Source: Betaproteobacteria bacterium | GTDB taxonomy: Bacteria; Acidobacteriota; Terriglobia; Acidiferrales; UBA7541 | DNA length: 35,417 nucleotides | NCBI GenBank assembly: GCA_903970165.1 | Contig: CAJCHZ010000127.1 | Location: 1-35,417, forward strand | Direction of reading: 5' to 3' | In this document: piece by piece, positions 16,168 through 23,546 of the stretch | How positions within the stretch are numbered: the stretch's first letter is position 1 | Layout of the letters: every line of letters starts with the position of its first letter | Position numbers and translations under genes: made by a program | The notes under the pieces: model-generated | What the model saw: only the letters and a program-made list of their open reading frames with translations | What the model was told of the DNA's origin: nothing | The model's database searches: none

Positions 16168-16503
16168 GTGGCGGTAGGGAGCGTTTCCAGATTTGATTCA
16201 CGAATGCAAAATGCGCGCGCCGGAATACGCGTCAATTCCCGTGTGCCTGTGGCCGTGGAATGGGCGGAAGGCGGGCAGGCAAGACGCGCGGAGGGCTACA
16301 CGGTGGACGCAAGCACGAAGGGATGCCTCGCCGTTGTTCCGCAGTGTTTCGGTGTGGGAGAGCGACTGCTCCTCGTAAATCTCGCTAATAGAAATGCGTG
16401 TGAAGCGGTTCTGATCTGGCGCGGGCACGAGTGCCGCGAAGGTTGGGAACTGGGCCTCGAACTTCAAGACGCGCCGATGGATTTCTGGGGATTGGAGTTT
16501 TAG
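16168..16503 (+). CDS. PilZ domain protein (probable c-di-GMP receptor)
   Basis: The 111-residue product is a single PilZ-like domain. Both c-di-GMP-binding motifs are recognisable: RxxxR as RVNSR (residues 21-25) and (D/N)xSxxG as DASTKG (about 47-52). The end GWELGLELQDAPMDFWGLEF matches the closing strand of the fold. It probably changes conformation on binding c-di-GMP and regulates a partner protein. GTG at 16168 has AGGAG about 6 nt upstream. After the stop a short CGGCGA-GAT-TCGCCG stem (16505-16519) is followed at a distance by a T-rich run, a weak terminator candidate. It precedes parA by about 300 bp, without obvious co-transcription. Confidence 0.75.
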   Translation: MAVGSVSRFDSRMQNARAGIRVNSRVPVAVEWAEGGQARRAEGYTVDASTKGCLAVVPQCFGVGERLLLVNLANRNACEAVLIWRGHECREGWELGLELQDAPMDFWGLEF

Positions 16504-16800
16504 GCGGCGAGATTCGCCGGGCCGTCCGTTGTTTTTGATTTTCCGCACTTCTGGTCTGCTCTGCAAAATGAGTGCTTAGGTCGTCGAGTTAGTCCCTGGC
16601 ACTTTTCCCGAAAAAGAACTTCCGAGATTTCCACCGGTGCGTGCGCGATTTTGCATTTTTTGCTTGCACGCGAATGGCTTGCGAACGTAGAGTGAGCCTA
16701 GGACTAGGGGGTTTTCTGCAGGCGACACCCAGATATAGGGACGCAGTTGCCGGACGACGCCGGTGCAATTCAGCACCCGCATAGGCGGAGGCAGAAGTCT
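16504..16800. other. Intergenic region upstream of parA
   Basis: No gene is seen. Near the left end is the weak stem CGGCGA/TCGCCG (16505-16519) with GTTTTTGATTTT 12 bases later. In the middle GCGTGC and GCACGC form an inverted repeat around a T-rich spacer (about 16637-16670). The right end carries the parA SD (GGAGG at 16787-16791). No canonical parS site (TGTTTCACGTGAAACA) is present. Confidence 0.4.
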
Positions 16801-17601
16801 ATGACTGCCATCATCACGGTTGCGAATCAAAAGGGCGGCGTGGGAAAGACAACGACGGCGATCAACCTGTCGGCGGCGCTCGCGGATCGCGGCAAGCGCA
16901 CGCTGTTGATCGACCTGGATCCGCAAGCGAATTCCACGATCGCCTTTTACAATTCCGGCGAGATTGCCGCGTCGATGTTTGACGTACTGAGCGAAAGCAA
17001 AGCGGCCATGGCGTCGGTGATCAAACCGACAAAGGATAAGATGCTGTTTCTTGGGCCAGGCCGATTGGCGTTGGCCAAGCTGGAACAGGTTCTCGCGGGG
17101 CAGTTCGATGCGCCTTACCGGTTGAAGGACGCGCTGGCGCCGGTTTTGAAGGATTACGACTATGTTGTGCTAGATACGCCCCCTTCGCTTGGGATTTTGA
17201 CGGTGAATGCGCTGGTGGCTTCGACGCATTTGCTGGTGCCCATTCAGGCCGCTTACTTTGCGATCGAAGGCACCGACGACCTGCTTGAAACGTACGAGAG
17301 AATTCGGGCGCGTCCCAATCCTGGATTGAAAGTGCTCGGCGTAGTGATCACGCTGTTCGACAAGCGCACCAACATTTCGCGGGATACGCATGGGCAGATT
17401 CGCACGGTCTTTGGGGAAGTGCTGTTCAAGACGCGCATCAGCAAAAACGTGCGTTTGGAAGAAAGTCCTGCGTACAAAGAAACCATTTTAACGTTTGCGC
17501 CGAAGTCACCCGGCGCTATCGAGTACAAGAAGCTGGCTGCGGAGGTTATCCATCGTGTCGAAGAGGATCGGGTTACCCGTCACGCTGAAGATGCGGCATG
17601 A
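16801..17601 (+). CDS. parA: ParA family chromosome/plasmid partitioning ATPase
   Basis: The 266-residue deviant-Walker ATPase has the signature KGGVGKTT (residues 11-18), Walker A-prime DLDPQANST (about 40-48) and Walker B VVLDTPPSLG (about 121-130). It lacks the N-terminal HTH of type Ia plasmid ParA and so is a Soj-like chromosomal type. ParA forms nucleoid-bound ATP dimers whose hydrolysis is stimulated by ParB, moving origin regions. ATG at 16801 has GGAGG at 9-nt spacing. parB begins inside its 3' end (47-bp overlap if parB starts at 17555), so the two are translationally coupled. Confidence 0.94.
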   Translation: MTAIITVANQKGGVGKTTTAINLSAALADRGKRTLLIDLDPQANSTIAFYNSGEIAASMFDVLSESKAAMASVIKPTKDKMLFLGPGRLALAKLEQVLAGQFDAPYRLKDALAPVLKDYDYVVLDTPPSLGILTVNALVASTHLLVPIQAAYFAIEGTDDLLETYERIRARPNPGLKVLGVVITLFDKRTNISRDTHGQIRTVFGEVLFKTRISKNVRLEESPAYKETILTFAPKSPGAIEYKKLAAEVIHRVEEDRVTRHAEDAA

Positions 17602-18412
17602 CGCGCACTACGTCGAATCACTGACGAGCTATAGCGGGGCGGCGGTGGGGCGGATGCTGCCCGTGGATCAGATCCGGCCGAATCCGGATCAGCCGCGAAA
17701 GGCGTTGGGAGATTTGCGTGAGCTTTCGGAATCGATTCGGGAAAAGGGCGTGCTTGAGCCGCTGTTGGTGCGGTTTGTGCCGCGAGAGGATTGCTACTAC
17801 ATCATTTCCGGCGAGCGGCGATACCACGCGTCCCGCGCGGCTGGATTGCGCGAAGTACCATGCATAGAGAAAACAGCGGATGACGCCGAGACTCTCGAAA
17901 TCGCGCTGATTGAGAACATTCAGCGCAAGGATCTGACGCCGTTCGAGGAAGCTGACGGCTTGCATCGCCTGGCGACGCAGTTCGAATACACGCATGAGGA
18001 TGTGGCGCGCAAAATTGGGCGCGCGCGTTCTTCCGTGACGGAGACCTTGTCGCTGCGCAATATTCCGGAGTCTTTGCGGAAGAAATGCGTAGAGCACGGG
18101 ATTGTCTCGAAATCTCTTTTGTTGCAAATTGCACGCCAGCCTACCGAAAAGAAAATGATCGAAATGTTGCAGCGCATCCTGCAAGGCGGGCTTACGCGCG
18201 ACGAAGCACGTCGTGAGCGGCGAGATGAGCAGGGTGGCCCGCAAAGGCCGCAGCCGTTCATTTTTCAGTTTGAGCCGGAAGACGAGAATTTCAAGTTTCG
18301 CATTCAGTTCAAGAAGAGCCATGTTTCACGGGATGAATTGATTGTGACTTTGCGTGAGATTCTTTCGCAGCTTGAGGGGTCCTCGAGCGCGGCGGATTCT
18401 ACGGCGGCTTAA
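17555..18412 (+). CDS. parB: ParB/Spo0J family partition protein (CTP-dependent clamp family)
   Basis: The 285-residue product has an N-terminal extension (RIGLPVTLKMRHDAHYVE), then the ParB/Srx domain (about 34-125) with PNPDQPRK, the C-box GERRYH (86-91) and ENIQRKDL (120-127), a central HTH (about 145-178: YTHEDVARKIGRARSSVTE) and a C-terminal tail. Canonical CTP-binding ParB has GERRxRA; here the second position is His91, which could alter CTP handling. The extension is longer than in Spo0J and familiar from acidobacterial ParBs. GTG at 17555 is preferred: GGAGG precedes it by 9 nt inside parA. ATG 17591 is an alternative. No parS was found nearby, so targets may lie elsewhere. Confidence 0.93.
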   Translation: MSKRIGLPVTLKMRHDAHYVESLTSYSGAAVGRMLPVDQIRPNPDQPRKALGDLRELSESIREKGVLEPLLVRFVPREDCYYIISGERRYHASRAAGLREVPCIEKTADDAETLEIALIENIQRKDLTPFEEADGLHRLATQFEYTHEDVARKIGRARSSVTETLSLRNIPESLRKKCVEHGIVSKSLLLQIARQPTEKKMIEMLQRILQGGLTRDEARRERRDEQGGPQRPQPFIFQFEPEDENFKFRIQFKKSHVSRDELIVTLREILSQLEGSSSAADSTAA

Positions 18413-18474
18413 TACAGCTTAGAAGAACTTCGCAGATTTAGACTGACTTCAGGGAATCCAAACTCGAAAATCTG

Positions 18475-18480
18475 TACTAT
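18475..18480 (+). promoter_or_regulatory. Possible -10 element of a leaderless promoter
   Basis: TACTAT at 18475-18480 fits TANNNT and ends 8 nt before the ATG at 18489, which has no SD. That spacing puts the transcript start at or next to the A of ATG, as in leaderless genes. No good -35 is visible at the usual distance. Confidence 0.35.
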
Positions 18481-18488
18481 CTATATTC

Positions 18489-18824
18489 ATGGTCGAACTT
18501 AGTCCGGAGCAGATGCAGGCACTGGAGAGATTGTTTGCGGCAGGATTTCGGCCGATGGCGATTCCCCCTTATGAGAGTGCGCTCTGTGTTCGGCGGGGCG
18601 CATGTGCGGTCGTGCTGTCTGCCGTTCCAGGGAGAGGATTAAAGTTGCTTGCGCCGCCGTCCTACATCGTTGCCGGCAACCTGAGCGTGCGGCTCAAACG
18701 CGGAGCCGGCGAGGTTTTTATTTGAAAAAAAACCGAGCTGCCCGCGACGCCGGAAAGGCTCGCGGAGTTGGAATCTTTCCGGCGCGAGCTGACCGAAATT
18801 CTGGAGCCGCCGCAAACCCAATAA
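18489..18824 (+). pseudogene. Small conserved-looking protein gene interrupted by an in-frame TGA
   Basis: From ATG 18489 the frame runs 78 codons to TGA at 18723-18725, then stays open in the same frame for 32 more codons to TAA at 18822-18824. The part after the TGA still looks like protein: KKTELPATPERLAELESFRR then ELTEILEPPQTQ, with good codon use. The first part (PEQMQALERLFAAGFRPMAI, then ALCVRRGACAVVLSAV and NLSVRLKRGAGEVFI) flows into it without a frame change. The simplest reading is a 111-residue protein in which one codon, perhaps Trp TGG, has become TGA just before an A8 run. Alternatives are a genuine 78-residue protein, stop readthrough, or an assembly error. Not a selenoprotein: no Sec-like context was seen. 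Function unknown. Confidence 0.6.
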
Positions 18825-18870
18825 TTTGTCTGATTTGCATTTCCTGCGCTCCCCCGGCAAACTAAAAAAT

Positions 18871-19842
18871 ATGGGAACCTACGACATTATCTGTATCGGC
18901 GCCGGACCCACCGGCCTGGCCTGCGCCATCGAAGCCAAACGCGCGGGAATGACCCCGCTCGTTATTGATAAAGGCTGTTTGTGCAACTCGATTTACCACT
19001 ATCCGGTCAATATGGTCTTTTTCACGACGCCGGAGCTTTTGGAAATCGGCGACTTGCCGCTCGTTAGCGCCGCGGAAAAGCCGGTGCGCGTCGAGGCGTT
19101 GAAGTATTATCGCAAAGCGGCTGAATATTATGGTTTGGAAGTGCGATTGTTCGAACGTGTACTCCGGGTGGATGGGCACGACGGGCATTTTACGGTCGTC
19201 ACGCAAACGGCCAAGGGCGGGGAAGAGCGCTATTCGTCGAAAAAGATCTCCGTGGCGACGGGTTACTACGATCTTCCGAACGTGATGGATATTCCAGGCG
19301 AGAACCTGCCTCACGTTTCGCACTACTACACGGAGCCTTACGAGTTCTGGAATGAAGACGTGGTCGTGATTGGAGGAAAAAACTCAGCGGCGGAGGCCGC
19401 CTTGGACCTCTATCGTAACGGCGCGCGAGTCACACTGGTGCACCGGAAAGCGGAATTGGGTTCCACCATCAAGTATTGGGTGAGGCCGGACATTGAAAAT
19501 CGCATTAAGGCATCCCAGGTTAAGGCGCTGTTTGAAACGCGCGTAAAACAAATTACCGGGGATGAGGTTTTGGTGGAAAACGGCAATGGCGAGACCCGCT
19601 TGCCCGCTAAACAGGTGTTTGCACTGACCGGCTACCATCCCGATTTTACTTTTATCGAGAGCCTGGGAGTGCATCTTGATCCGGAGACACGCAAACCTGC
19701 ACTGGACCCCAACACGTTGGAGAGCAATGTCCCTGGGATTCATCTGGCGGGTGTGGTGATTGGCGGGCGGCACACCAGTGAGATTTTCATAGAAAACGGG
19801 CGTTTTCACGGGAAGCAGATTATTGAATCGCTCAAAGCGTGA
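18871..19842 (+). CDS. YpdA-type FAD/NAD(P)H oxidoreductase (bacillithiol disulfide reductase family)
   Basis: The 323-residue flavoprotein has the FAD dinucleotide motif GAGPTG (residues 10-15), the YpdA signature IEAKRAG then NSIYHYP and FFTTPELLEIGD, the NAD(P)H motif VIGGKNSAAEAAL (about 166-178), and the C-terminal FAD contact ALTGYHPDF then GIHLAGVV. YpdA reduces oxidised bacillithiol in Firmicutes and needs Cys14 in its GGGPCG motif. Here residue 14 is Thr. Instead a Cys-x-Cys pair (Cys36, Cys38) lies just before NSIYHYP. Either the catalytic cysteine has moved or the substrate differs. ATG at 18871 has no SD. nuoI follows 101 bp downstream. Confidence 0.88.
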   Translation: MGTYDIICIGAGPTGLACAIEAKRAGMTPLVIDKGCLCNSIYHYPVNMVFFTTPELLEIGDLPLVSAAEKPVRVEALKYYRKAAEYYGLEVRLFERVLRVDGHDGHFTVVTQTAKGGEERYSSKKISVATGYYDLPNVMDIPGENLPHVSHYYTEPYEFWNEDVVVIGGKNSAAEAALDLYRNGARVTLVHRKAELGSTIKYWVRPDIENRIKASQVKALFETRVKQITGDEVLVENGNGETRLPAKQVFALTGYHPDFTFIESLGVHLDPETRKPALDPNTLESNVPGIHLAGVVIGGRHTSEIFIENGRFHGKQIIESLKA

Positions 19843-19905
19843 GCTGTTTCTGGCGCACGCTGTGACGGCTTCGGGTGACTGAATGCTCTGTATAAACGCG
19901 GTCAT

Positions 19906-19935
19906 TTGCCCGAGTGTGAGCCGTTTTGCTAGACT
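19906..19935 (+). promoter_or_regulatory. Probable leaderless promoter of nuoI
   Basis: TTGCCC (19906-19911, -35-like) is separated by 18 bp from TAGACT (19930-19935, -10-like). The -10 ends 8 nt before the nuoI ATG at 19944, which has no SD. The geometry predicts transcription starting at or within a couple of bases of the ATG. Confidence 0.45.
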
Positions 19936-19943
19936 CCCAACAT

Positions 19944-20417
19944 ATGCCATCCATCCTACGAGAAGTGGGCGAGACGTTCAGCACCCTGATCCAGGGGTTT
20001 AGTGTGACTTTTCGGAACATGTTCCGTAAAACCGTCACGGAAAATTATCCCTACGAAAAGGTGCACTTTCAGCCGCGCTACCGTGGAATCCACGTTTTAC
20101 ACCGCGACGAATCTGGTCTCGAAAAGTGCGTAGGGTGCTTCTTGTGTGCGGCGGCGTGTCCGGCAAATTGCATCTACATCGAAGCGGCGGAAAATACCGA
20201 TGCGAAACGCATCTCTGCCGGCGAACGCTATGCCAGCGTCTATAACATCGATTACTCACGGTGTATTTTCTGCGGTTATTGTGTCGAAGCTTGCCCCACC
20301 GATGCGATTACGCACGGGCACGGTTTTGAGCTGGCGCCCTATGACATCAATTCGTTGATCTATCGCAAAGAACAGCTTCTGGAGAAGCCTTCCGGCACTC
20401 CTGCCAAACTGTCTTAA
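19944..20417 (+). CDS. nuoI: NADH-quinone oxidoreductase subunit I (two 4Fe-4S ferredoxin-like)
   Basis: The 157-residue product carries two classical 4Fe-4S motifs, CVGCFLCAAACP and CIFCGYCVEACP, about 40 residues apart. The flanks are typical of NuoI: GFSVTFRNMFRK membrane-proximal helix, YPYEKVHFQPRYRGIHVL, YNIDYSRC and the end YDINSLIYRKEQLL. In complex I these are clusters N6a and N6b, passing electrons toward the quinone site. The gene stands alone: no other nuo gene lies in the window, and its upstream neighbour is the YpdA-like reductase. Either the nuo genes are dispersed in this genome or this is an extra copy. A terminator candidate follows at 20456-20481. Confidence 0.93.
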   Translation: MPSILREVGETFSTLIQGFSVTFRNMFRKTVTENYPYEKVHFQPRYRGIHVLHRDESGLEKCVGCFLCAAACPANCIYIEAAENTDAKRISAGERYASVYNIDYSRCIFCGYCVEACPTDAITHGHGFELAPYDINSLIYRKEQLLEKPSGTPAKLS

Positions 20418-20455
20418 GACATCTCTTTCTAAAAAACTCATTCAGCAAACAGATA

Positions 20456-20481
20456 AAAGCGGCTATCGCTTTCGTTTGTTT
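20456..20481 (+). terminator. Probable intrinsic terminator after nuoI
   Basis: AAAGCG (20456-20461) pairs with CGCTTT (20467-20472) around a 5-base loop. It is followed by CGTTTGTTT, a T-rich if interrupted tract. It starts 38 bp beyond the nuoI stop codon. Confidence 0.5.
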
Positions 20482-20484
20482 ATC

Positions 20485-21090
20485 ACGGGCCCCTGTCGTC
20501 CTTCCGAAATCGTGTCCCCTAATAAATATACCTCTTCCAAGACGTAAGACTTAGGGGAAGGAGGGCGCGCTGTGGGATGGAGATTGCGGCGGGACGCAGC
20601 GGTGCGCGGCGGCGGCGAGCCGAATGGCGAGCGCCGGAGACGCGCTTGCGTGGCGTGCTCCGGACACACCCTTGGGCCATAACGTAGAGTCGGACAGCGG
20701 CGGCATTTTTGTTGCACGAGAGACGAGCAAACTCCAAAAAACACGAAAAACGTCAGGATCAGTAACCGCTTGTGGGCTGCGAGACGGTTCGATCCGCGAG
20801 AAAATCATCGGACACACCATGCGCGCCATTGCTGCCGGGCGCGCCAGCGGAAAGGGCCTCCGGAGAGTGGGCGGCGCGTCGCCTGATCGAGAAGCCAGCG
20901 CGCCAACATGGCGGCCGTGTTCTCTTCGATCCATTGATCAATCATAATCGCAATTTGCTTGCGCAGATTGGCAGCATAGGCAAGACGCGACAGCGCAAAG
21001 CTTTGCAGGGAATTCTTCGAAGCCGAAAGCAGGAAATCCCAAGGTGGCTGGGCCGAACGGGTGGTCCTAAAGCCTCCGCTGCGGGGAGCC
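20485..21090. other. Ambiguous region without a confident gene
   Basis: No gene is called with confidence. An 8-bp inverted repeat (TCCCCTAA at 20515-20522, TTAGGGGA at 20551-20558) encloses an A+T-rich core. Two overlapping readings are protein-like. On the minus strand, about 20805-20963, MIDQWIEENTAAMLARWLLD has high G+C at third codon positions, as expected for coding DNA. On the plus strand a frame containing NRNLLAQIGSIGKTRQRKAL ends with TAA at 21099-21101, overlapping the ATG at 21091 by 11 bp like a coupled gene. Only one can be real and neither is recognised. The G+C-rich part (20560-20660) shows nothing else. Confidence 0.35.
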
Positions 21091-21488
21091 ATGAGCGTTA
21101 AACCGGAGCTGGCGTTTGCTGTGTGCTGGGAAGTCAACCGAGGGGCGCGCGAAGGAATGGAGAGCAAGCGCGGCATCTCGGCACTGAACTGGAGGGACAC
21201 GGGGAAATTTTTGTGGCGTCCGGACTTTCCCGCGCGACTAAACGAATGGGTGGCGGACTTCGCGCTGGCCGGGCAAAAGGCGCTCGATGGACCGGATTGG
21301 GCGTCGCGCATGGTGCTGTTCCGGCTGTACTACCTGGGGCTCGCGCCGCCCGAAAATGCGCGGCATTTCTTGGGTTGAGCGAACAGGGTTGGGTGAACTG
21401 GATGGAAGAGGTGCGCCGCCGGTGGGGCAAAGAGTTGCTGCGGCGCGGGATGTGCCCCCCTAGACGATACTTTACAAACGCGGGTTGA
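21091..21488 (+). pseudogene. Frameshifted small gene, HTH-like (sigma region 4-like) C-terminus
   Basis: From ATG 21091 (GGGGAG just upstream) the frame reads SVKPELAFAVCWEVNRGARE and on to LYYLGLAPPENARHFLG, then meets TGA at 21376. Shifting back one base at the GGG run (21372-21374) lets the protein continue as LSEQGWVNWMEEVRRRWGKE to a stop at 21486-21488. One lost G in a GGGG tract explains it. Both halves show strong G+C bias at third positions, so the joined product of about 132 residues is probably real. Its C-terminal half looks like a helix-turn-helix related to sigma-70 region 4; this is a weak inference. It is either a recent pseudogene or an assembly error. There is no recognised slippery heptamer to suggest programmed frameshifting. 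Confidence 0.6.
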
Positions 21489-21536
21489 AACGAGTCCCGA
21501 AACTTAAAGCAAGTTCCCGCTCCCGTCAAAGAGGAA

Positions 21537-22385
21537 CTACGAGCGGGGAGGAACGATAAGCAAGTCGCCGAGGCGGAGCAGTTTGCCTGCCTCCGTGCTT
21601 GGCACGCGGGTGTTGGTGGACAGGCGGTAAAAATGGTCGAAGCGTTCCCCGGGAGCCCAGGGCGGCAGGTGTAAGCGGCGGAGTTCGTTGAAGCGCGCTT
21701 GGAAGCCGATCGCCCCTTCACCGGAGCTGGAATCGCGGGCGGGAACTGGGCAGCGGGCGCAGGGGTTACTGCCCTCGAAGGCGACCTCGCCGATCTTGAA
21801 GCGCACAACACTGGATTCGCTCTCGGCGAAGAGTTGGTCCTCCCAGAAGGCGGGCAGTTTTTCGTCAGGCGCGCCGTTTACGTTGGCTGGCGCATCGATT
21901 TCCAAAGTGGCGCGGAAGCGCCGGCGAGATTCTTCCAGCGTCATGCCGGGAAACCACTCGCAGACCGCTTCGAGCGAAGCGGTCGAAATGATCGTGGGCC
22001 CGGCGGCGAGTTCGTCGTCGGGAAATCCTGCGCGCGCGTAGCGGACCTGGATGGTCTGCTCAAAATACATGCTGAACCATTCCGCGGCGCCTTCGGTGTC
22101 GCCGGGAAAGGGAAATGTCATCGGTGGAATTTTGCGGCGATCGCCGGGAACGGTCAGCGTGACGCTACTGACATCAGGGGCGTAAGACGCCCGAATCAAC
22201 TGCACCGCCGCGGTGCGTTTGGCGTTGACCCAGCGGCCATCGGCAGCATAAAGGGCCCACGCGCGGTCGAGTTCCAGCCCGCCATTGGGACCGATGCGCG
22301 CTTCGTTCACGCAGACAGGGTCGAGTGACTTGATCGGGTGCAGGCGAATTTTCGCCAAGCGCGGCTTAACTGTTGGGGCGGACAC
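21537..22385 (-). CDS. MOSC domain protein (molybdenum cofactor sulfurase C-terminal-like)
   Basis: The 282-residue product has the MOSC N-terminal beta barrel (about 8-120: LAKIRLHPIKSLDPV, then LELDRAWALYAADGRWVNAK) and the MOSC domain (about 130-280). It includes the conserved cysteines of NPCARCPVPARD near residue 220, the likely molybdenum-cofactor-handling site. Related proteins are YcbX and mARC, which reduce N-hydroxylated compounds using Moco; a ferredoxin domain as in YcbX is absent. Start is GTG 22385 without clear SD. It lies 136 bp downstream of the XRE regulator on the same strand, so it may be in the same transcript. Confidence 0.85.
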   Translation of the reverse strand: MSAPTVKPRLAKIRLHPIKSLDPVCVNEARIGPNGGLELDRAWALYAADGRWVNAKRTAAVQLIRASYAPDVSSVTLTVPGDRRKIPPMTFPFPGDTEGAAEWFSMYFEQTIQVRYARAGFPDDELAAGPTIISTASLEAVCEWFPGMTLEESRRRFRATLEIDAPANVNGAPDEKLPAFWEDQLFAESESSVVRFKIGEVAFEGSNPCARCPVPARDSSSGEGAIGFQARFNELRRLHLPPWAPGERFDHFYRLSTNTRVPSTEAGKLLRLGDLLIVPPRS

Positions 22386-22521
22386 TGCTAGAGTTTAGCA
22401 GAGCACTGGCGGTGGGATACGCCGCCGCGCGATGAAAAAGCGCGCTGACGTTTACATGGAAGGCCGCGCTGCGTGGGTCTTGACGGATCCACGCGACGCG
22501 ACTGGTAATGCGTTCCGATGA

Positions 22522-22956
22522 TTAGCCTGCCGCTGCAGCCGCCGCAGTTTCCGGCTCCGCAGCCTTTGCGGAAGGGCTCGCCTTTTTTTTGCGCGCCATC
22601 TGCTGCACCGTGAAGAACAGCAGCTGACGGTCTTGGGGTTCCATCTTGCTCAGCAGGTGGCGCAGCTTGCGCATGAAGCGCAAGTCCTTACCGGAGCTGC
22701 CCCAGGAGTTGGATCTGGATTCGGTCCATTCCGCTGGGACTTCGGCCACGGGCGGCTCGTCGCCGTCGTAAAGCAGTTGATAGAGCGGCATCTCCAGCGC
22801 GCGGGCCAGCTTTTCGAGTGTTTCGACGGCTGGAACCGTATGGCCGTTCTCCACGCGTGAGAGGTAACAGCGCAGGAGGCCGGTCCGCTTTTCGATATCG
22901 CCTTGGGACATTTTCTTTTGCTCGCGCAGGACGCGCAGGCGTTCACCGATAATCAT
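22522..22956 (-). CDS. XRE-family helix-turn-helix regulator
   Basis: The 144-residue product has an N-terminal Cro/CI-type HTH (residues 2-60: IGERLRVLREQKKMSQGDIE, then LLRCYLSRVENGHTVPAVET and LEKLARALEMPLYQLL). A linker, a basic helical segment (about 85-120: FMRKLRHLLSKMEPQDRQLL) and a Lys-rich then Ala-rich low-complexity tail follow. It should bind operator DNA as a dimer; the target is unknown. No sensor domain was recognised. ATG at 22956 has GAGGT 6 nt upstream. Longer starts are possible but the extra residues do not look conserved. A GCGTGG/CCACGC inverted repeat (22471-22494) lies just after its stop. Confidence 0.88.
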   Translation of the reverse strand: MIIGERLRVLREQKKMSQGDIEKRTGLLRCYLSRVENGHTVPAVETLEKLARALEMPLYQLLYDGDEPPVAEVPAEWTESRSNSWGSSGKDLRFMRKLRHLLSKMEPQDRQLLFFTVQQMARKKKASPSAKAAEPETAAAAAAG

Positions 22957-23546
22957 GTAGCACCTCGAGGAACTTTTCCGCAGGCGAGCCGGGTACCGCG
23001 GAATGACTGGAGTATAAACTGACAAATAGAGTTAAGTCGAGAAGATAACGTGGCGAAAGCTGGAGAAGGCTTCTCATAGAACCCCGCTCTGGGAGCTCGG
23101 ATCTGGGGGCTGTTGAGACACACACGACCGCAGTGCCCCGCAGGGACAGAACAGGGCGAGCTTTGTCTTTGCAAGGGTTGGAAGCTGAAGCCCACGTCGC
23201 CTGGCATCAGGGAACTCGGTGGCCACGTGCCGGTGGTCAACGCGACGGCGCAGGAAGCTATCGCTTACGCGACCGCGGCGCTGGCTGGTTGGGCGCGCGG
23301 CAGCCCGTTGGCGGAGAGGTGGGACGAGGCCGCAGCCGATGCGATCGAGGACCTCGTTGCCGCCGCGGTTCGCCGCGAGCAACAGTCGCAGCGGCGGCGG
23401 CGACCATTCTCCGCGCGTAACGGCTGCACGCCGTTCTAGCATCCCGCAAGCATTTCTTGACAGTTACTTAGGCCTCCTGCTTCAATCGCCCTGCACGATT
23501 GGTTTTCGTCGCAGGGGGACGCGTGTTTCAGCGGTCAAAAAGCTGC
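22957..23546. other. Gap with one doubtful small gene
   Basis: Apart from the possible small plus-strand gene at 23113-23439 (listed separately), no gene or clear control element is visible. The left end should contain the promoter of the XRE regulator; no -35/-10 pair is convincing. The right end carries a purine-rich AGGGGGA upstream of alternative starts of the membrane protein gene. Confidence 0.4.
23113..23439 (+). CDS. Possible small alanine-rich protein, unrecognised
   Basis: The frame of up to 108 codons ends in an Ala/Arg-rich helical part: AQEAIAYATAALAGWARGSP, then LAERWDEAAADAIEDLVAAA, with high G+C at third codon positions, which suggests real coding. The N-terminal part is less convincing and the nominal TTG start has no SD, so translation may begin later, for instance at a GTG near 23227. 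The opposite strand is also open over most of this stretch, which weakens the call. No family recognised. Confidence 0.35.
   Translation: MRHTRPQCPAGTEQGELCLCKGWKLKPTSPGIRELGGHVPVVNATAQEAIAYATAALAGWARGSPLAERWDEAAADAIEDLVAAAVRREQQSQRRRRPFSARNGCTPF

Noticed and set aside
18322..18337. TGTTTCACG half of a parS site inside parB
   Set aside because: The right half (GGATGAA) does not match and the bases encode the ordinary residues HVSRD of ParB.
18723..18725. TGA as selenocysteine
   Set aside because: No Sec-type motif, no convincing bacterial SECIS hairpin directly downstream, and no selenoprotein family match.
21370..21378. Programmed -1 frameshift in the HTH-like gene
   Set aside because: TTGGGTTGA is not an X XXY YYZ slippery site and no following pseudoknot was seen; one lost G is simpler.
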